Positions 10,554-22,004 are shown, counted from the first letter of the stretch. The stretch is 64,000 nucleotides of DNA from Pictodentalium vernedei (GCA_031216915.1 CM062289.1:66037741-66101740); one strand, 5' to 3'. Program-made: numbers and translations. The notes: generated from the letters alone by a model not told the origin.

Positions 10554-11169
10554 TATTATAGTTAAAAGAGTTGTCAATGGGTGGGGGAGTGACATCTTAA
10601 AACGTGAATTATATTTAACCTTTGGGATTATGGAAAGTTGATTTGAGATTTATGGAAAACTAAATTGACTAGTCTGTAAGAACCCTATTATGGTGTGGAA
10701 ATGGTTACGGAATTTTGTAATCGTTTAGTTATTCGCTTTACGTTACCCATTATGCTACTGTTACTTTGCAACCGAGAATATGCAGACCTTAAAATCTGTC
10801 CTGTTGCACGAGAATCAGTTTTGCTAATAGACCTGTCTGAGGGAACGGATATGCGCAATAAAGAGTTCCGTCCAATAATTTTTCCCAGTGTTATGGCCCT
10901 TTTTCCTTCAACTTAGAGAAAATTTTTCGTCATTTTGTTATGAGACCGTTGGGGGACATATGCCATGCTTTTCATTGCTCCTGTTATATGTATGTTACTG
11001 AGTAAATCCCTTTAAGTCACCATACAGCCACAAACTGTCCATTTTATATTGCTCTGAAATTGTTTTCCCAAGTGTATTCTTCCTTGAGAACTCTACTTTT
11101 AGGATGGCTTTATCTTGACATTGTTTTTACATCATTGTTGGCTACCTGTACAGGCAGTGAACAGTGATG
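10554..11169. other. Intron with fragment of a tandem-unit element
   Basis: At about 10860-10990 there is AGTGTTATGGCCCTTTTT...GGGGGACATATGCC, a remnant of the 7736-8575 type. Otherwise nothing is recognised. Confidence 0.4.
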
Positions 11170-11487
11170 TACAGTTAAAACTAAAAGTCCTGTCCTGAAA
11201 TGCGCACAAATAACACGTCGATATGCACGTTAATCTACGTGATATGACCATAGTAAGGCTATCAAATTCTGTAATTATGGCCTGTGCATAAGCAATGTTT
11301 CAGCCAATGGACCTCCGGGTAACCCGGAGGTCCATTGGCTGAAACATTGCCCATGTTTGCTATGAGTAACCAGGAGAACCTGCCGTGCTTTGGATGCCAT
11401 TTGATATGGCAATTGCGCACAATTCATATGCACAATTAAGCCTTGATAAGCGCACATTTCGTGACAGGACTTCTAGTTTCAAGTGTA
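11170..11487. mobile_element. Family D palindromic MITE (D1)
   Basis: Ends TACAGTTAAAACTAAAAGTC and GACTTCTAGTTTCAAGTGTA. The inner arms 11292-11320 and 11322-11350 are 29-base perfect complements around one A, containing GGACCTCCGGGT. Confidence 0.8.
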
Positions 11488-12572
11488 GAAACACTGTTAA
11501 CAGAGTTTGTACAGGTCATGATCAGGGAACCCTGTACAAGTCCTTAAAAATGAGTACATTTTTTCCAGGTCTGTAAGTTTTAAAAAAATATTGATTTTTT
11601 TTCTATAGTCAGAATAAGTCATGGAAATTCATTGTGATAACGATGCAGAATGCCACTTAAAAAAAATCACGCTTAAAATTGCCAAAAAGAGAACATGGTG
11701 ATCAAACTTACAAGCAGTGTTCACGCTGGCTCAATATTTTAATATGACCAAGCTGAATATTTTTATGCCAAATGAGAATTTTTTTGTGCCAAAAGAGAAT
11801 TTTTTGTGCTCTGGGTATTTTATGTGGGAGAACTATAAGAATATTTTTTTCATATTTTATTCAAGAAAGATCAAAAGCATAAAATTACATAAAACCAAAT
11901 AGAACAGAACATAAAATAATAAAATATCATGAAACATACATGCATATATCCTTCTATTGCAGGTCAATAGAAATTTGCACCTCGGCGATCTATACGGTAA
12001 CTAATTGACGTGGAATTGAAACCTTTGTCATTTTATTACTGTGATAATCTTTGATTTTGGTTAATGGGGAAAGTACCACCAACAATTAAAAACAATTGAT
12101 AATCTGGCCTTTTGTTCGCTGGTTAAGAAACAAAGCATGCGTTGTTTACACAATACACAACTTGTCAATCCGAGGTCACTGGTTAGGACAATTGGAGATT
12201 GACTGGTCATTGTGTAAACAGTTCAACGAGATTTGACTGGTCATAGTGTACACAGTTGAACGAGATTACCTTTTGATATATTTAACTTATCATTTGTTCG
12301 CTTTACTAGGAGAAAATGTAATATTATATTCGGGTTTTTGCAAGTTGGAAATGGCTGCCATACGGTCAAAGGTTGGACAAAAATTAAGAATATACCAGGT
12401 TTGTGATTTTGATGTGCCAAACACTCACATTTTTGTGCCAAATTTTTAAAAACTGTGCATTTGACACATGCCAGCATGAACACCGCTAACAAGGGAAAAC
12501 TCATGGAATTTGGGTAGAAAGTTTTGGAAAAGTCCTAGAATTTGATTCTCAAAAGAGAGTATGAACCCTGTG
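11488..12572. other. Intron, AT-rich, minor short repeats
   Basis: GTGCCAAA(T/A)GAGAATTTTT recurs near 11766-11806, and GAGATTTGACTGGTCATAGTG-like repeats occur near 12185-12265. No exon is supported. Confidence 0.4.
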
Positions 12573-12977
12573 TTAGGCCTTAAAAAAATAAAAATCTGTG
12601 TCTCAGGCCCTCCCGCATGGTCCTTTTGGCTGCCGCATGCTCTCTTTTTATAACCAATCCAAACATAAAAAAAACAAAATCGAATCGATTATGTCTGATA
12701 TTTTACCCAAGTTAATAAAATTGTCCCTTGAGTGTAAGAAGGCTTTGCAAGGCTTTAGCATTGCAAAGCCTTCTTGCACTCAAGGGACGTAATACACCAC
12801 CACCCATGCTATTATGTAGATTATGGGGCCTAAAACATAAAACAGACCAAGAACATGAACTTTTTAATGGCAAAGAAATAATTACAAAAATAAAAAATAA
12901 AATAAAAAACCTCCCGCACGCATGCAATTTTACAAAAAATGGCCTGAGAAACAGAGGATCTACTTTGTGAGGCCTTA
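12573..12977. mobile_element. Family E palindromic MITE (E3)
   Basis: The most complete copy, from TTAGGCCTTA to TGAGGCCTTAA. The inner palindrome 12723-12788 has arms GTCCCTTGAGTG...AGGCTTTGCAA and TTGCAAAGCC...CACTCAAGGGAC with few mismatches. Confidence 0.75.
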
Positions 12978-13605
12978 AGTCATCAACAGCTGTGTACATT
13001 TATATACGGTAGTTATTAATGAAAAATTAATCCGAGGATTTGAGGATTAATTTAATAAAAACTGTTGTGAATTATCTAGAAACATATTCTGAAAACTCTC
13101 AGATTTCTGTGCACCACAGGCCTTTGCACTGTTGCCAAGATACCTGTGTCTTGGCTGAGATACCCTGGGTGGGACAGGCATATCTTACCCGCCAGCATGA
13201 AGGGTATATGGAGATTTAATACCGGGAAGTCAGTTTTTAAACACCAAGCCGCAGGCGAGGTGTTTAACCCTTTACCTAACGAATCGCCTGCATCCGCCCG
13301 CGTAATATGCAAATTGAGCAGTTGAAAAAATTAAATTTTTCAAAATATTTCAACAAAACCATATCATGTGACCCCTCATTGGAATGAGCTCATTGAGCTT
13401 GTTCCAATGAGGGGTCACATGATATGGTTTTGTTGAAATTTTTTGAAAAAATTAAAAAAATTATATTTAAAATAATAAATTTTGATATCATCTTCGTTGG
13501 GTAAAGGGTTAAATGTGACATCCAGGTATTAAATCTCCATATGCCATACATGTTGGCAGAGGTAACTTTTTTGCCCCATTTGAAACACAATAGAAACATA
13601 GTGAA
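12978..13605. repeat. Inverted repeat hosting family A copy A5
   Basis: TATGGAGATTTAATACC (about 13206-13223) is complementary to GGTATTAAATCTCCATA (about 13526-13543), enclosing A5. The outer sequence is otherwise unrecognised. Confidence 0.5.
13264..13512. mobile_element. Family A palindromic MITE (A5)
   Basis: TTAA on both sides, with ends CCCTTTACCTAACGAATCG and CGTTGGGTAAAGGG. The arms around 13393 contain CATATCATGTGACCCCTCAT and its complement. It belongs to the same subfamily as A1, A6, A11 and A12. Confidence 0.85.
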
Positions 13606-13609
13606 AACA

Positions 13610-13891
13610 GTTCAAATCCCACCTGCGGCAACCGCGTTGTGTCCTTGGGCAAAACACTTCACCCCCATTGCCCACTAAGGCATACTGCACGTCGATGGTG
13701 CACCTGTCTTCAACCAATGCTAACCCTGCTTGTGTGAAGTTGGTATGTTGGGGAGCTTACAGTTGCTCGCTGTTGCTCAGTGGTTCTCCCCGGGTACTCC
13801 GGCTTCCTCCACCCGTAAAACTGTCACAGTCATGGTTAGCCATTGTGCAAAAATATGTGACCTTAAACACCAATAAATAAATAAATAATAA
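13610..13891 (+). mobile_element. SINE, 5'-truncated at the B box
   Basis: Flanked by the direct repeat ATAGTGAAAACA (13598-13609 and 13892-13903). It starts GTTCAAATCC, a B-box-like sequence, and then has TGTCCTTGGGCAAAACACTT, the shared body and the tail CTTAAACACC(AATA)n. Confidence 0.85.
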
Positions 13892-14059
13892 ATAGTGAAA
13901 ACAAATTTGTGAATGTGTTTTTCACGCTCTGCAATCAGATGGACCAAACTCGTGAATAATTGTTTTGTTTTTACAAATGCAGAAGACAACAGGAAAAGTT
14001 ACATCCCTTGGGTTGTTATTGGAAACCTGGAAACAGATTTTGTTGACAGTTTCGCTCTT

Positions 14060-15345
14060 ATTTTATTAGCTCACCTGACTTTCAGTCAGGGTGAGCTATT
14101 CTGATCACTTTTTGTCTGTCGTACGTCGTGAAGGTGGTGTTTGGGTCATTTTCTCCCAAGTCACTGGCTGCAGTTCAATGAAAATTCACATGAGTAGTGG
14201 TTATATAGGGGCATTTGGGTTTTTCTTCAAATTGGGTTTCTGCTCATATTGTTGAGTGGGGTGGGGCCAAAATGCACAAAATTTTTAAAAATCTTCTCAT
14301 GAACCATCCATAGCAGAGATTTGATATTTGGTACAGTTAAAACTAGAAGTCCTGTCATGAAATGCGCACAAATAGCACGTTGATATGCGCATTAATGTAC
14401 GCGTTATGACCCAAGTAAAGCTATCAAATTCTGTACATATGGCCTGTGTACAAGCAATGTTTCAGCCAGTGGACCTCCGGGTAACCCGGAGGTCCATTGG
14501 CAGAAACATTGCTTGTGTTTGCTATGAGTAACCAGGAAAACCTGCCGTGCTGTGGATGCCATTCGATATGGCAATTGCGCGCAATTCTAACGCGCAATTA
14601 AGCCTAGAAAAGCGCACTAGTTGTGACAGGACTTCTAGTTTTAACTGTATGCTGCATCCATTTGAGGTGTAGACTCAAGTTTGTTCAAGAGAAGTTTGAC
14701 GGGCAATAATTGCCTTTATTCTGAGAGGGGTAAGAATTTTTGCCCTGCCCAGAATTTCTATTTTCTGAACCGAGAGGTCAATTTGAACCAAAATTAATAT
14801 GAGCTATTATTGGGTTATAAGTACTCGATTTATGCCAAAAAATGTTTTCCTGCAGCCCTGTGAGAACCTCAGGAGCCAAAAATAGAAAAAAACGAAAACA
14901 TCCATATCTCCAAAACTGCACGGCACTGAGAATTTTTATTTGGTGTGAGGCTTCCTTGGGACCAACAGAAAGGAGTGGTAAAAAGAAATTGCCATCAGTT
15001 TTGTCATAAGGTACTTTTTCGGGACTTTGAAAAGTCAGCATTTTTTAACACTGTTGGCAATGGGAAAAAATTAAAGAATCGTTTGCTTCCAAACCACTTC
15101 TCCAAAAGCTTTCATATTTTACATATAACATCTTTGGAACATTGATTCACATATTTGTTGAAATCAAATCCCTCGGTCCATATTTGGGTTCCCTATGGGA
15201 GCCCAAATGTTCAAATTAGTGCAGTATGAGGAATATTCTTTAAAAATTTTCTTACCGCTAAGAATCTTTTGATATTTGGTATGCAGCATGCTTAGGGGGG
15301 TGAGATTCAAGTTTGTTCAAGCCAAGTCCCTGGGTTCATATTTAG
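14060..15345 (+). repeat. Tandem-unit element opening with AGCTCACC palindrome
   Basis: AGCTCACCTGACTTTCAGTC...GGTGAGCT starts a GTCTGTCGTACGTCG stretch. Diverged units follow with GATATTTGGTA, TCAAGTTTGTTCAA and CTTCTC(A/C)AGAACCA, similar to the array at 38470-40800. D2 is inserted in it. Confidence 0.6.
14332..14649. mobile_element. Family D palindromic MITE (D2)
   Basis: TACAGTTAAAACTAGAAGTC and its complement at the right end are flanked by TA. The inner hairpin has GGACCTCCGGGTAACCCGG. The host unit reads GATATTTGG(TA)TGCTGCAT across the site, so the insertion point is clear. Confidence 0.85.
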
Positions 15346-15720
15346 GCTGAAAATTTGGGGTCCCGGTCTGGACTTAGAAATTTTGGACCCAAATCCGGAA
15401 ATTAATTTTTTTGTTTTTTTATGCATTTCAGTCAATTTTAAGACAAATTTTTTTTTTTTTTACACCGAAAATTTAGGGTCCGGGTGGACTTTGAAATTTT
15501 GAACCAAAATCCGTAATTTTTTTTTTTATGCGTTTGGGTCAATTTTAAGACAAAATTTGTTTTTTTTACACTGAAAATTTAGGGTCCGGATGGGAAATTT
15601 TGAACCAAAATCCAGAAATTAGTTTTTTTGTTTTTTATGAGTTTTGGTCAATTTTAAGAAGAAAAAAAAATTGGGGTTTGAAAATATTTTGTTTGGAATC
15701 TAAAATTATTGTGTCCGTGG
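15346..15720 (+). repeat. Tandem repeat, about 110-base units
   Basis: Three or four units with GAAAATTTAGGGTCCGG, GAACCAAAATCC and GTCAATTTTAAGA. Confidence 0.65.
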
Positions 15721-16034
15721 AAGAATTGCCCACCAGTGGAAAGTAACCAGTTTATGGTGACTGTACTGTACATGTACATGTAAAACGTTCTATTAATTGA
15801 ATATAACAATAACATGATTTTGGAGGGCATTATGGTTCATTAGTGGTCCTGCAGCAATGATTAAAGGCCCGAGACGAAGGGTTGGTTGGTTACATGTTAC
15901 ATAGGATGCTGGATTGATGGAAATATGGATTGTGAACATTTTTTTAAAAGTGAAATCCAAAAATGAAAACATATTCTGTTTTTATTGAATAGCTTGTAAG
16001 TCAAAAACTTCACTTTGTCAACTCTGTGCAGATC
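15721..16034. other. Intron, nothing recognised
   Basis: Unique-looking AT-rich sequence. Confidence 0.35.
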
Positions 16035-16257
16035 TTAACCCTTTACCCAACGTAGACGATATCAAAATTTATTATTTTAGATATCAATTTTTGAAAATTT
16101 TCAAAACATTTCAACAAAACCATATCATGTGACCCCTCATTGGAATGCGCATATGATATGGTTTTGTTGAAATTTTAAAAAAAAATAATATTTTTTTCAG
16201 CTGCTGAATTTGCATATTAAGTGTGCAGATATGGTGGATTCGTTGGATCAAGTGTTA
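16035..16257. mobile_element. Family A palindromic MITE, shortened centre (A6)
   Basis: TTAA with CCCTTTACCCAACGTAGACG on the left and a decayed right end (GTGTTAA). Part of the right arm of the palindrome is deleted near 16150. Confidence 0.7.
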
Positions 16258-17043
16258 AAGGTTTTGTTTGTATGACCTACCACCTGTTGTATGTCACATG
16301 GCTTCGGTCTTCTGTTACATCTACTTGTCAAAAGACTGTTACATTTTTAGACAGTTATAAGGGGTTATTTTTTAAGAAAATACATGTTGATAAGTTGTGG
16401 TGAGAGCATCTGTTTTAAATTTTTCCAATTTGTTGTTGTAATCCCCGTCAAAAACTATTTTTTTGAATGCAAAAGTTGCTAATGAGTATTCTGATTTAGG
16501 TGATTATACATGTATTTATCAGGAAATGTTTTTTTAATGTTTAGGCACCAAAAATATGGTAAAAAAATTAATTAGTTAACCAGAGTAGCAGTTACAGTTT
16601 TGGAATGAAAAGTTGTTCATTTTGGTATGTATTTTGCTTTGGGTTATAATATCCTCCAAAAAAAAATCATTTCGGTGGTTCCAGACACCATAGAATTTGA
16701 TAGAGTATAGATGTGTGTTGTAGGTCATGGTAACCATGGCAATTTTGGGAAACTTCTGTAATCACTGGTTAAAAAAAGACTACCAACTTGCTATTTGTGA
16801 GGGCAGTGTTCTAATATTTGGGAGATGTAATTAAAGAGAAAATATTGCAGAATTTGCACTAAAAGTTGTCAAGTGACTTACAATGACTTGAATACAATCC
16901 ACTATATCTCCTTTAACAGTCCATAGAGTTCTGCAAAATGACACTAAATTGATTTAACATTACATTTCACAACTCATTTTATGCCTTTGCCACACTGAAA
17001 CAAAAGGGGTTGTCCATATATGTAATGTTTCTGTGTTTCTTTA
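16258..17043. other. Intron, nothing recognised
   Basis: AT-rich; short ORFs lack coding features. Confidence 0.35.
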
Positions 17044-17478
17044 GTACAGTAGAGCCCACTTAATTGGATATCTCTTAATTGTATATCCCTGTTAATTGAA
17101 TATAATTTTCAAACACAAAACCATTTACCATACCTTCAGTACAAATTTGATCTGTTAGTTGCATATGGGTTGTAGAGTAAACTCCTGTTAATTGTATATA
17201 AATTTTTATAATATGTCGAAAAAATTACTGTGACACACACCAAATTCCCCTTATTTATCAACCTTTTTGGCCTCACTACATCCAATACAGGCATTTATTC
17301 TGTTATATCTTGTTTGACAGAGCTCTATGAGCTCTGTCAAACAAGATATAATAGAATAAATGCTCAGTTTACCTCCAGAACACAGGAAACTGACCAAATC
17401 CCTGTTAATTGTATACTCCTGTTAAGTGAATAATTCTCACTGGCAAAATGGATATTCAGTTAAGAGGATTCTACTGTA
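17044..17478. mobile_element. Family C palindromic MITE, complete (C2)
   Basis: Terminal repeats TACAGTAGAGCCCACTTAAT and the imperfect complement ending CTACTGTA are flanked by TA. The inner arms 17291-17325 and 17329-17363 (35 bases, one mismatch) contain CTTGTTTGACAGAGCTC. Confidence 0.8.
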
Positions 17479-17859
17479 TAATGTCAGTTTCTTTTTGCAC
17501 AGCCACTACATGTACAGTTGAAACTAGAAGTCTCATGACAATTAGCGCAGAAAATGCTTGTTAGTTAATGCGCTCTTTACTGCAGAAGATTAAAGTGATC
17601 TGAAATACATAAGATTGTTTGTGCTGTGCAAAATATTATGCCCTATTAGTGAGGTCAGTAATGAAATCACGAACTGAACTGATCAAACAGAAAAAAATAT
17701 ATTGAGACTACAGTATTTTGAGGGTAGATTACTACTAAATTGCTGTGGGATAGTTTTCACTTAGTAATTACTTAAAATTTCTGAGTACAAAACACAAGAA
17801 ACACTTGTACCCGGTGGTCCATGTGATGAAAGTTTGCAAGTGTTTCTTGTGGTGTTATG

Positions 17860-18234
17860 CGGGAGTGCAGTGGCTCAGTGGTAGACTGTTGGACTTCAAT
17901 GCTAGAGGTCACAAGTTCAATCCCCATCTGGGACGACCTGCATTGTGTCCTTGGGCAAGGCACTTTATCCTGGTTGCCTACATTGGAGCACAATGATGCC
18001 ATGTTCTAAGGCGTACTGCACGTCGATGGTGCACATGTCTTCAACCGTTGTAACCCTGCTTGAGCAGAGCTTGAACAGAGTTAGAAAGTTGAGGAGCTGA
18101 CAGTTGCTTCAACTTGCTCGTCAATGCTCGGTGGTTCTCTCCGCATACTCCAGCTTTCTCCACCCGTAAAACTGTCATGGTCAAGATTAGCCATTGTGCA
18201 TAAGTATGTGACATTAAACACCAATAAATAAATA
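17860..18234 (+). mobile_element. tRNA-headed SINE with intact A and B boxes
   Basis: Begins GGGAGTGCAGTGGCTCAGTGG. TGGCTCAGTGGTAGA is the A box and GGTCACAAGTTCAATCCC the B box, so the first 75 or so bases are tRNA-like. Shared body and a tail ending CACCAATAAATAAATAA follow. Near-identical direct repeats (CTTGTGGTGTTATG and ATTGTGGAGTTATG) flank it. Confidence 0.88.
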
Positions 18235-18527
18235 ATTGTGGAGTTATGAACAATTATAAATACTTTTTGAGTGGAGAAGAAATGATGCTGTGATTCAGTA
18301 GTAATCCCCTCTCATCATTCTGTATATGCAGTCAAATTTTAATATCTATTTATGTTATTACATGTACATGTTGTATCTCAATAAATGATCTCCATTTATT
18401 AGTGTAGAATTGTACAAAGTTGGCATGCTGTTTTCTTATGTGAATTGACTTATGCTCATGGTGCAGTTTGACAGAGACAAAAGTGTGCTTACTCAGGAGT
18501 GCTATTACTTCAAAATAGTGCACAATA

Positions 18528-18937
18528 TGGGGGGTATGGTGACGTCGCGGTAGCTGATTCTCGTCAGATCACTGAAGTTAAGCAACATCAAACGCGGTTA
18601 GTAGTTGGACGGGTGACCATTTCATCGACTGATTCGTGCTCCCACATTGTGTCCTTGGGCAACGCACTTAACCCTGATTGCCTACATGGGGGCACGATGA
18701 TGCTGTGTACTAAGGTGTACTGCACGTCGAAGGTGTGCATGTCTTCAGCCAATATAACCCTGCCTGTGCCGTGGTGCAGAGTTCAGAGTTATGATGTTGG
18801 AGAGCTGATAGCTGCTTGCCATTGCTTGGTGGTTCTCTCCAGGTACTCCGGCTTCCTCCACCTGTAAAACTGTCACCGACATGATATGACCCTGGCTGTT
18901 AATGTGTCATTAAACCCTAATAAATAAAAAATAAATA
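18528..18937 (+). mobile_element. 5S rRNA-headed SINE
   Basis: The head carries TCTCGTCAGATCAC, GAAGTTAAGCAAC and GGTTAGTAGTTGGACGGGTG, which match the internal promoter part of 5S rRNA (GATCTCGGAAGCTAAGCA; GGTTAGTACTTGGATGGGAG). Next come the same TGTCCTTGGGCAA, body and (AATA)n tail as the tRNA-headed SINEs. The direct repeat AATAGTGCACAATA flanks it (18514-18527, 18938-18951). Confidence 0.9.
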
Positions 18938-18980
18938 AATAGTGCACAATACAATCACAGGACTTCTAGTTTCTACTGTA

Positions 18981-19510
18981 TGTTTTTTAATTTCACTTTC
19001 ACAGCTTTACCCTATTTGAATTTTTTCTTTGCATCCATTTACAAAATGTACATACTTTAAACAAAAGTTCTGATTTCATCCAATGAAATTTTTTGAGGAG
19101 GCAGGATTTTTAGGGTCAGTATGGTTACTTTAACTTTTAACCTGCTGAGTAATTTTAATGATGAAAAATTAATTAAAGTATAACACAAGAAATCATTGAT
19201 GAAAAAATCCATTCAGTTTATAGGGGGAAAATGTGATTAGATGTGCCCAAATTATATTGCTTTCAGTGACAAGAGAAACCCTGTGCTGGGCAGGAATACT
19301 CATCAACAGCATGCAAAGAGTTAAACAGTGTGTTTTTTTGCCTCTTGCAACTTAGAATTGAACTAAATCAATCTTGTTTGACAGAGCTCGACATTGGCAA
19401 AATTTCTTGTCAGGAAAAATTGCATCCTGAAATTTAGATGTTTTGACATGAGTGTGCAAGTGACTAATTGAATTCATAACATGGCTGTTCTTTGAATTCA
19501 CCATCTGCAG
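18981..19510. other. Intron, nothing recognised
   Basis: Contains a short CTTGTTTGACAGAGCTC match to the family C arm near 19373. Confidence 0.35.
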
Positions 19511-19593
19511 CAACACTAAATGATCCGGAAAATGAAAATCCGTTCCACACTCATGTGCAGAATGGAAATCGTGGACAGATTATTTTTAAATAG
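19511..19593 (+). CDS. Candidate alternative terminal exon of the zinc-finger gene
   Basis: An acceptor-like CACCATCTGCAG ends at 19510. Joined to the one-base overhang of the 8602-9633 exon, the frame reads ACA ACA CTA AAT..., giving 27 residues including LNDPENENPFHTH and ending at TAG (19591-19593). Splicing here would yield a protein of about 417 residues without the zinc fingers. The support is only phase and an acceptor; 27 open codons can occur by chance, the polypyrimidine tract is weak, and no poly(A) signal was confirmed. Confidence 0.25.
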
Positions 19594-19722
19594 AAGCAAA
19601 ATTTCACTGGAATTTTCTACAAATTTTTCACCTCATTTAAAATTTGAATCGCTAGCGATAGCTAAAATAGAGACACGGGTTCCCCATGCAAATTTAATTG
19701 GCGATAAAATGTGTTCTTTTTG

Positions 19723-19972
19723 TTAACTGGTAGAGTGCTGGAAGCCCATATTTGGGCTTTTTTCTGAAGTGCAGGTGTTACAACTTAATGGCTTCATATT
19801 CTGTGGATGTGCTTCATATTATTTTTGAATTGAAATTATTTAGTCTGTGAGGATTTGCATTGTTACAATTTATGGGAGAGTGCCACTAGGCACTCTCCCA
19901 TAAATTGTAACAAGGCAAAGAGACATGGACAAATCTGGATGACCAAAAATAATTTAGCACTCTACCAGTTAA
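19723..19972. mobile_element. Family B TTAA-flanked palindromic MITE (B1)
   Basis: TTAACTGGTAGAGTGCTGG on the left and AGCACTCTACCAGTTAA on the right. The inner 25-base arms (19860-19884, 19889-19913) are exact complements with loop ACTA. Confidence 0.88.
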
Positions 19973-19977
19973 TAGTT

Positions 19978-20042
19978 CGTCCCTTGAGTTCCAATATGTT
20001 CTATGTGCCTACTGGCACATAGGACACATTGGAACTCAGGGG
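19978..20042. repeat. Short palindromic hairpin
   Basis: CCCTTGAGTTCCAAT...ATGTGCC pairs with GGCACAT...ATTGGAACTCAGGGG; one-base imperfections. Not similar to the other inner palindromes beyond CCCTTGAGT. Confidence 0.6.
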
Positions 20043-20227
20043 TTTAGTTGTCAAATGAATTGCTGAGTGTCCTAATAATTTCTTTTATAGATGTGAAGGT
20101 GTGAAATAAACACAGAATGACACACACATGTGAATGGATTAATCAATATGACACTTGTGCACATCTTTCACTGACAGAGTGGCTATTCAATAAACGCACT
20201 GTAGCTAACTGATATTTAGTTAAGTTT

Positions 20228-20604
20228 CGGCCCCACAAAGTAGATCTTCTGTTTCTCAGACCATTTTCTCTAAAATTCAATGTGGGTGGGCATTTTTTTA
20301 TTTAATTTTTCATTTTTGAAATTATTCCTTTGCCATCAAAAGTTCATGTTCTTAGTTTGTTTTATGTTTTAGGCCTCATAATCTACAGAATAGCATGGGT
20401 GCTGATGTAATGCAGAGCATTGCAAAGCCTTGTTGGACACAAGGGACAAATTTATCAGTGTTATTAGCTTAAAATATCAGACATAAACCATTTAATTTTT
20501 ATTTTTTCAAGTTTACATTAGTTATAAAAAGAGAGCATGTAGCAGCCAGAAGGCCCATGCAGGAGGGCCTGTTTAAACAGATTTTTAACTTCTTGAGGCC
20601 TTAG
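20228..20604. mobile_element. Family E MITE, one palindrome arm (E4)
   Basis: CGGCCCCACAAAGTAGATC starts and TTGAGGCCTTA ends the copy. The inner part retains GCATTGCAAAGCCTTGTTGG and ACAAGGGAC; the other arm is lost. Confidence 0.7.
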
Positions 20605-20703
20605 TACTCTCCTATATTGATGGTTCCTGTATATAGAGATAAGTTGGTGGATGAGTTGACAGATTGGTTAAATTTGCACTTTGTTCATGATCAGCTGTAC
20701 CAG

Positions 20704-21245
20704 CAGGGCTTATATTTTGTCTAAATTTGTGAGAATCGATTTGGATTCTCGTGAAAATGGTTGCGAGAATCCGTACCTACTATGAGTGTCCCAAGATCCC
20801 ATGACGCCACCATGGTTCAACCACTGTTGTATACTGATAACACATGTTAACCTTTTACTCAACACACCTTTTTAATTTTTAAAACTAAATTTGATAATTT
20901 TTAAACAATAAATAATAAATAAATGATAAAATAATTAAATTAACAATATTTACCAATAAAATCTTACAAATATGGCTGTCGTTGGAACCGGCTCAATGAG
21001 CCGGTTCCAATGACAGCCATATTTGTAAGATTTTATTGACAAAGTGTCAGGATATTTCAGGACATGTTAGCCTTCTATTGGTTAATTTGTATCCGCTGTG
21101 TTAGTTAAAGGGTTAAAATGACTAAAATTTTTTCACGCGAATCCTAGCAGAGGTGCAGCAAGAATCCACATGGATGCTCGCCGTTTTTATTGCGCGAATC
21201 TTTGTGCGAATCGATTCTCGGATTCTCGTCGAAATATAAGCCCTG
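20704..21245. mobile_element. TIR element hosting family A copy A7
   Basis: CAGGGCTTATATTTTGTC (20704) is complementary to GACGAAATATAAGCCCTG (to 21245, one mismatch). The interior has several GAATCGATTCTCG-like motifs. No clear target duplication was found. Confidence 0.65.
20847..21116. mobile_element. Family A palindromic MITE with a different centre (A7)
   Basis: TTAACCTTTTACTCAAC and GTTAGTTAAAGGGTTAA ends. The inner arms 20954-20995 and 20997-21038 (42 bases, one G/T-type difference) contain ATATGGCTGTC...GGAACCGGCTCA, unlike the other family A centres. Confidence 0.8.
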
Positions 21246-21439
21246 CCGTGGGTGGGTAGGTGTTTGGTCAAACGGTTCAAAAACACATTTTTTTTCCAAC
21301 CCCTTGCAAATATTTTTCTGGTGCCATTTTATGTCAAACTAAACACTTTTGTTCATGCTCAGCTGTACCAGATGGTCGAAGTCTACAATACTTTCTGATC
21401 TGACCACATTTACATTTATTTTATTATTTTCTATTGTAG

Positions 21440-21795
21440 ATCCAATACTTTCATCAAATACAGACAATTTATCTGGAATTTTCCGACCTCTGCGAAAATC
21501 AGGATGTAGCACATCAGGTTCTCCAGGCCCTGTACCAGAGAGGCTGTCTTGCAATCAATGTGGTCACCATTTCAGCACCCGATCTTCATTAAACCGCCAT
21601 AAAGCAACACATGGTGAAAAGAAACATAGGTGTTTTATTTGTAGCAAAGCTTTCCACCGCAAAGAACATTTGTGTTTACATTTAGAGAGACATCTGCAGT
21701 CAAATGATATTACTTGTCCAACTTGTAATGAGAAAGGACATTCAGTTAAATGGCTTGAAGAACATTATAGAAAATGGCATCAAGGGAGTCCCTGA
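21440..21795 (+). CDS. Zinc-finger gene, last coding exon (three C2H2 fingers)
   Basis: Acceptor TTCTATTGTAG ends at 21439. Entry phase (two bases completing codon 391) matches the donor at 9634, and the stop TGA ends at 21795; exon totals 139 + 1032 + 356 give 509 codons. Finger 1 has C428, C431, H444, H448; finger 2 C455, C458, H471, H475; finger 3 C483, C486, H499, H504. Spacing is CX2CX12HX3-4H. The linker HGEKKHR between fingers 1 and 2 resembles the DNA-binding TGEKP linker. The protein is therefore probably a sequence-specific nuclear DNA-binding factor; target and orthologue are unknown. The preceding intron of about 11.8 kb is filled with repeats. Confidence 0.88.
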
Positions 21796-22004
21796 AAAAC
21801 TTTGTTGATGTTATTGACATGTCACTGTTGAGTTCATCAGGTTCTTCCCCTTGAAACGGGTTCCATTGTGATCCTTGAAATAGAGCAGTGTGTTTTTACA
21901 GTTTTCCGATTCAGTTCTGATTTTTGTGGCAAACTGCAAGACCCATGGCAAAAACTGACAGAACAGTTTTACTGTGTTTGTGCATAAACCAGGCCTAGCC
22001 GTTT
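21796..22004 (+). other. Probable 3' UTR
   Basis: Follows the TGA; AT-rich without repeats. No clear AATAAA signal was pinned down. Confidence 0.4.

Larger units (their letters stand above)
17513..18980. mobile_element. Family D element split by two SINEs (D3)
   Basis: Left end TACAGTTGAAACTAGAAGTC (17513) and right end GACTTCTAGTTTCTACTGTA (to 18980) match family D. The interior carries the SINEs at 17860 and 18528, plus extra sequence. Confidence 0.65.

Noticed and set aside
17868-17945. Possible tRNA gene (good A and B boxes)
   Set aside because: It is the head of a SINE: it continues into the shared SINE body and tail, has target duplications, and does not fold as a full cloverleaf with a matching acceptor stem.
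18535-18625. Possible 5S rRNA gene (also 23650-23745)
   Set aside because: Only the promoter-containing part resembles 5S; it is diverged and fused to SINE body with target duplications.
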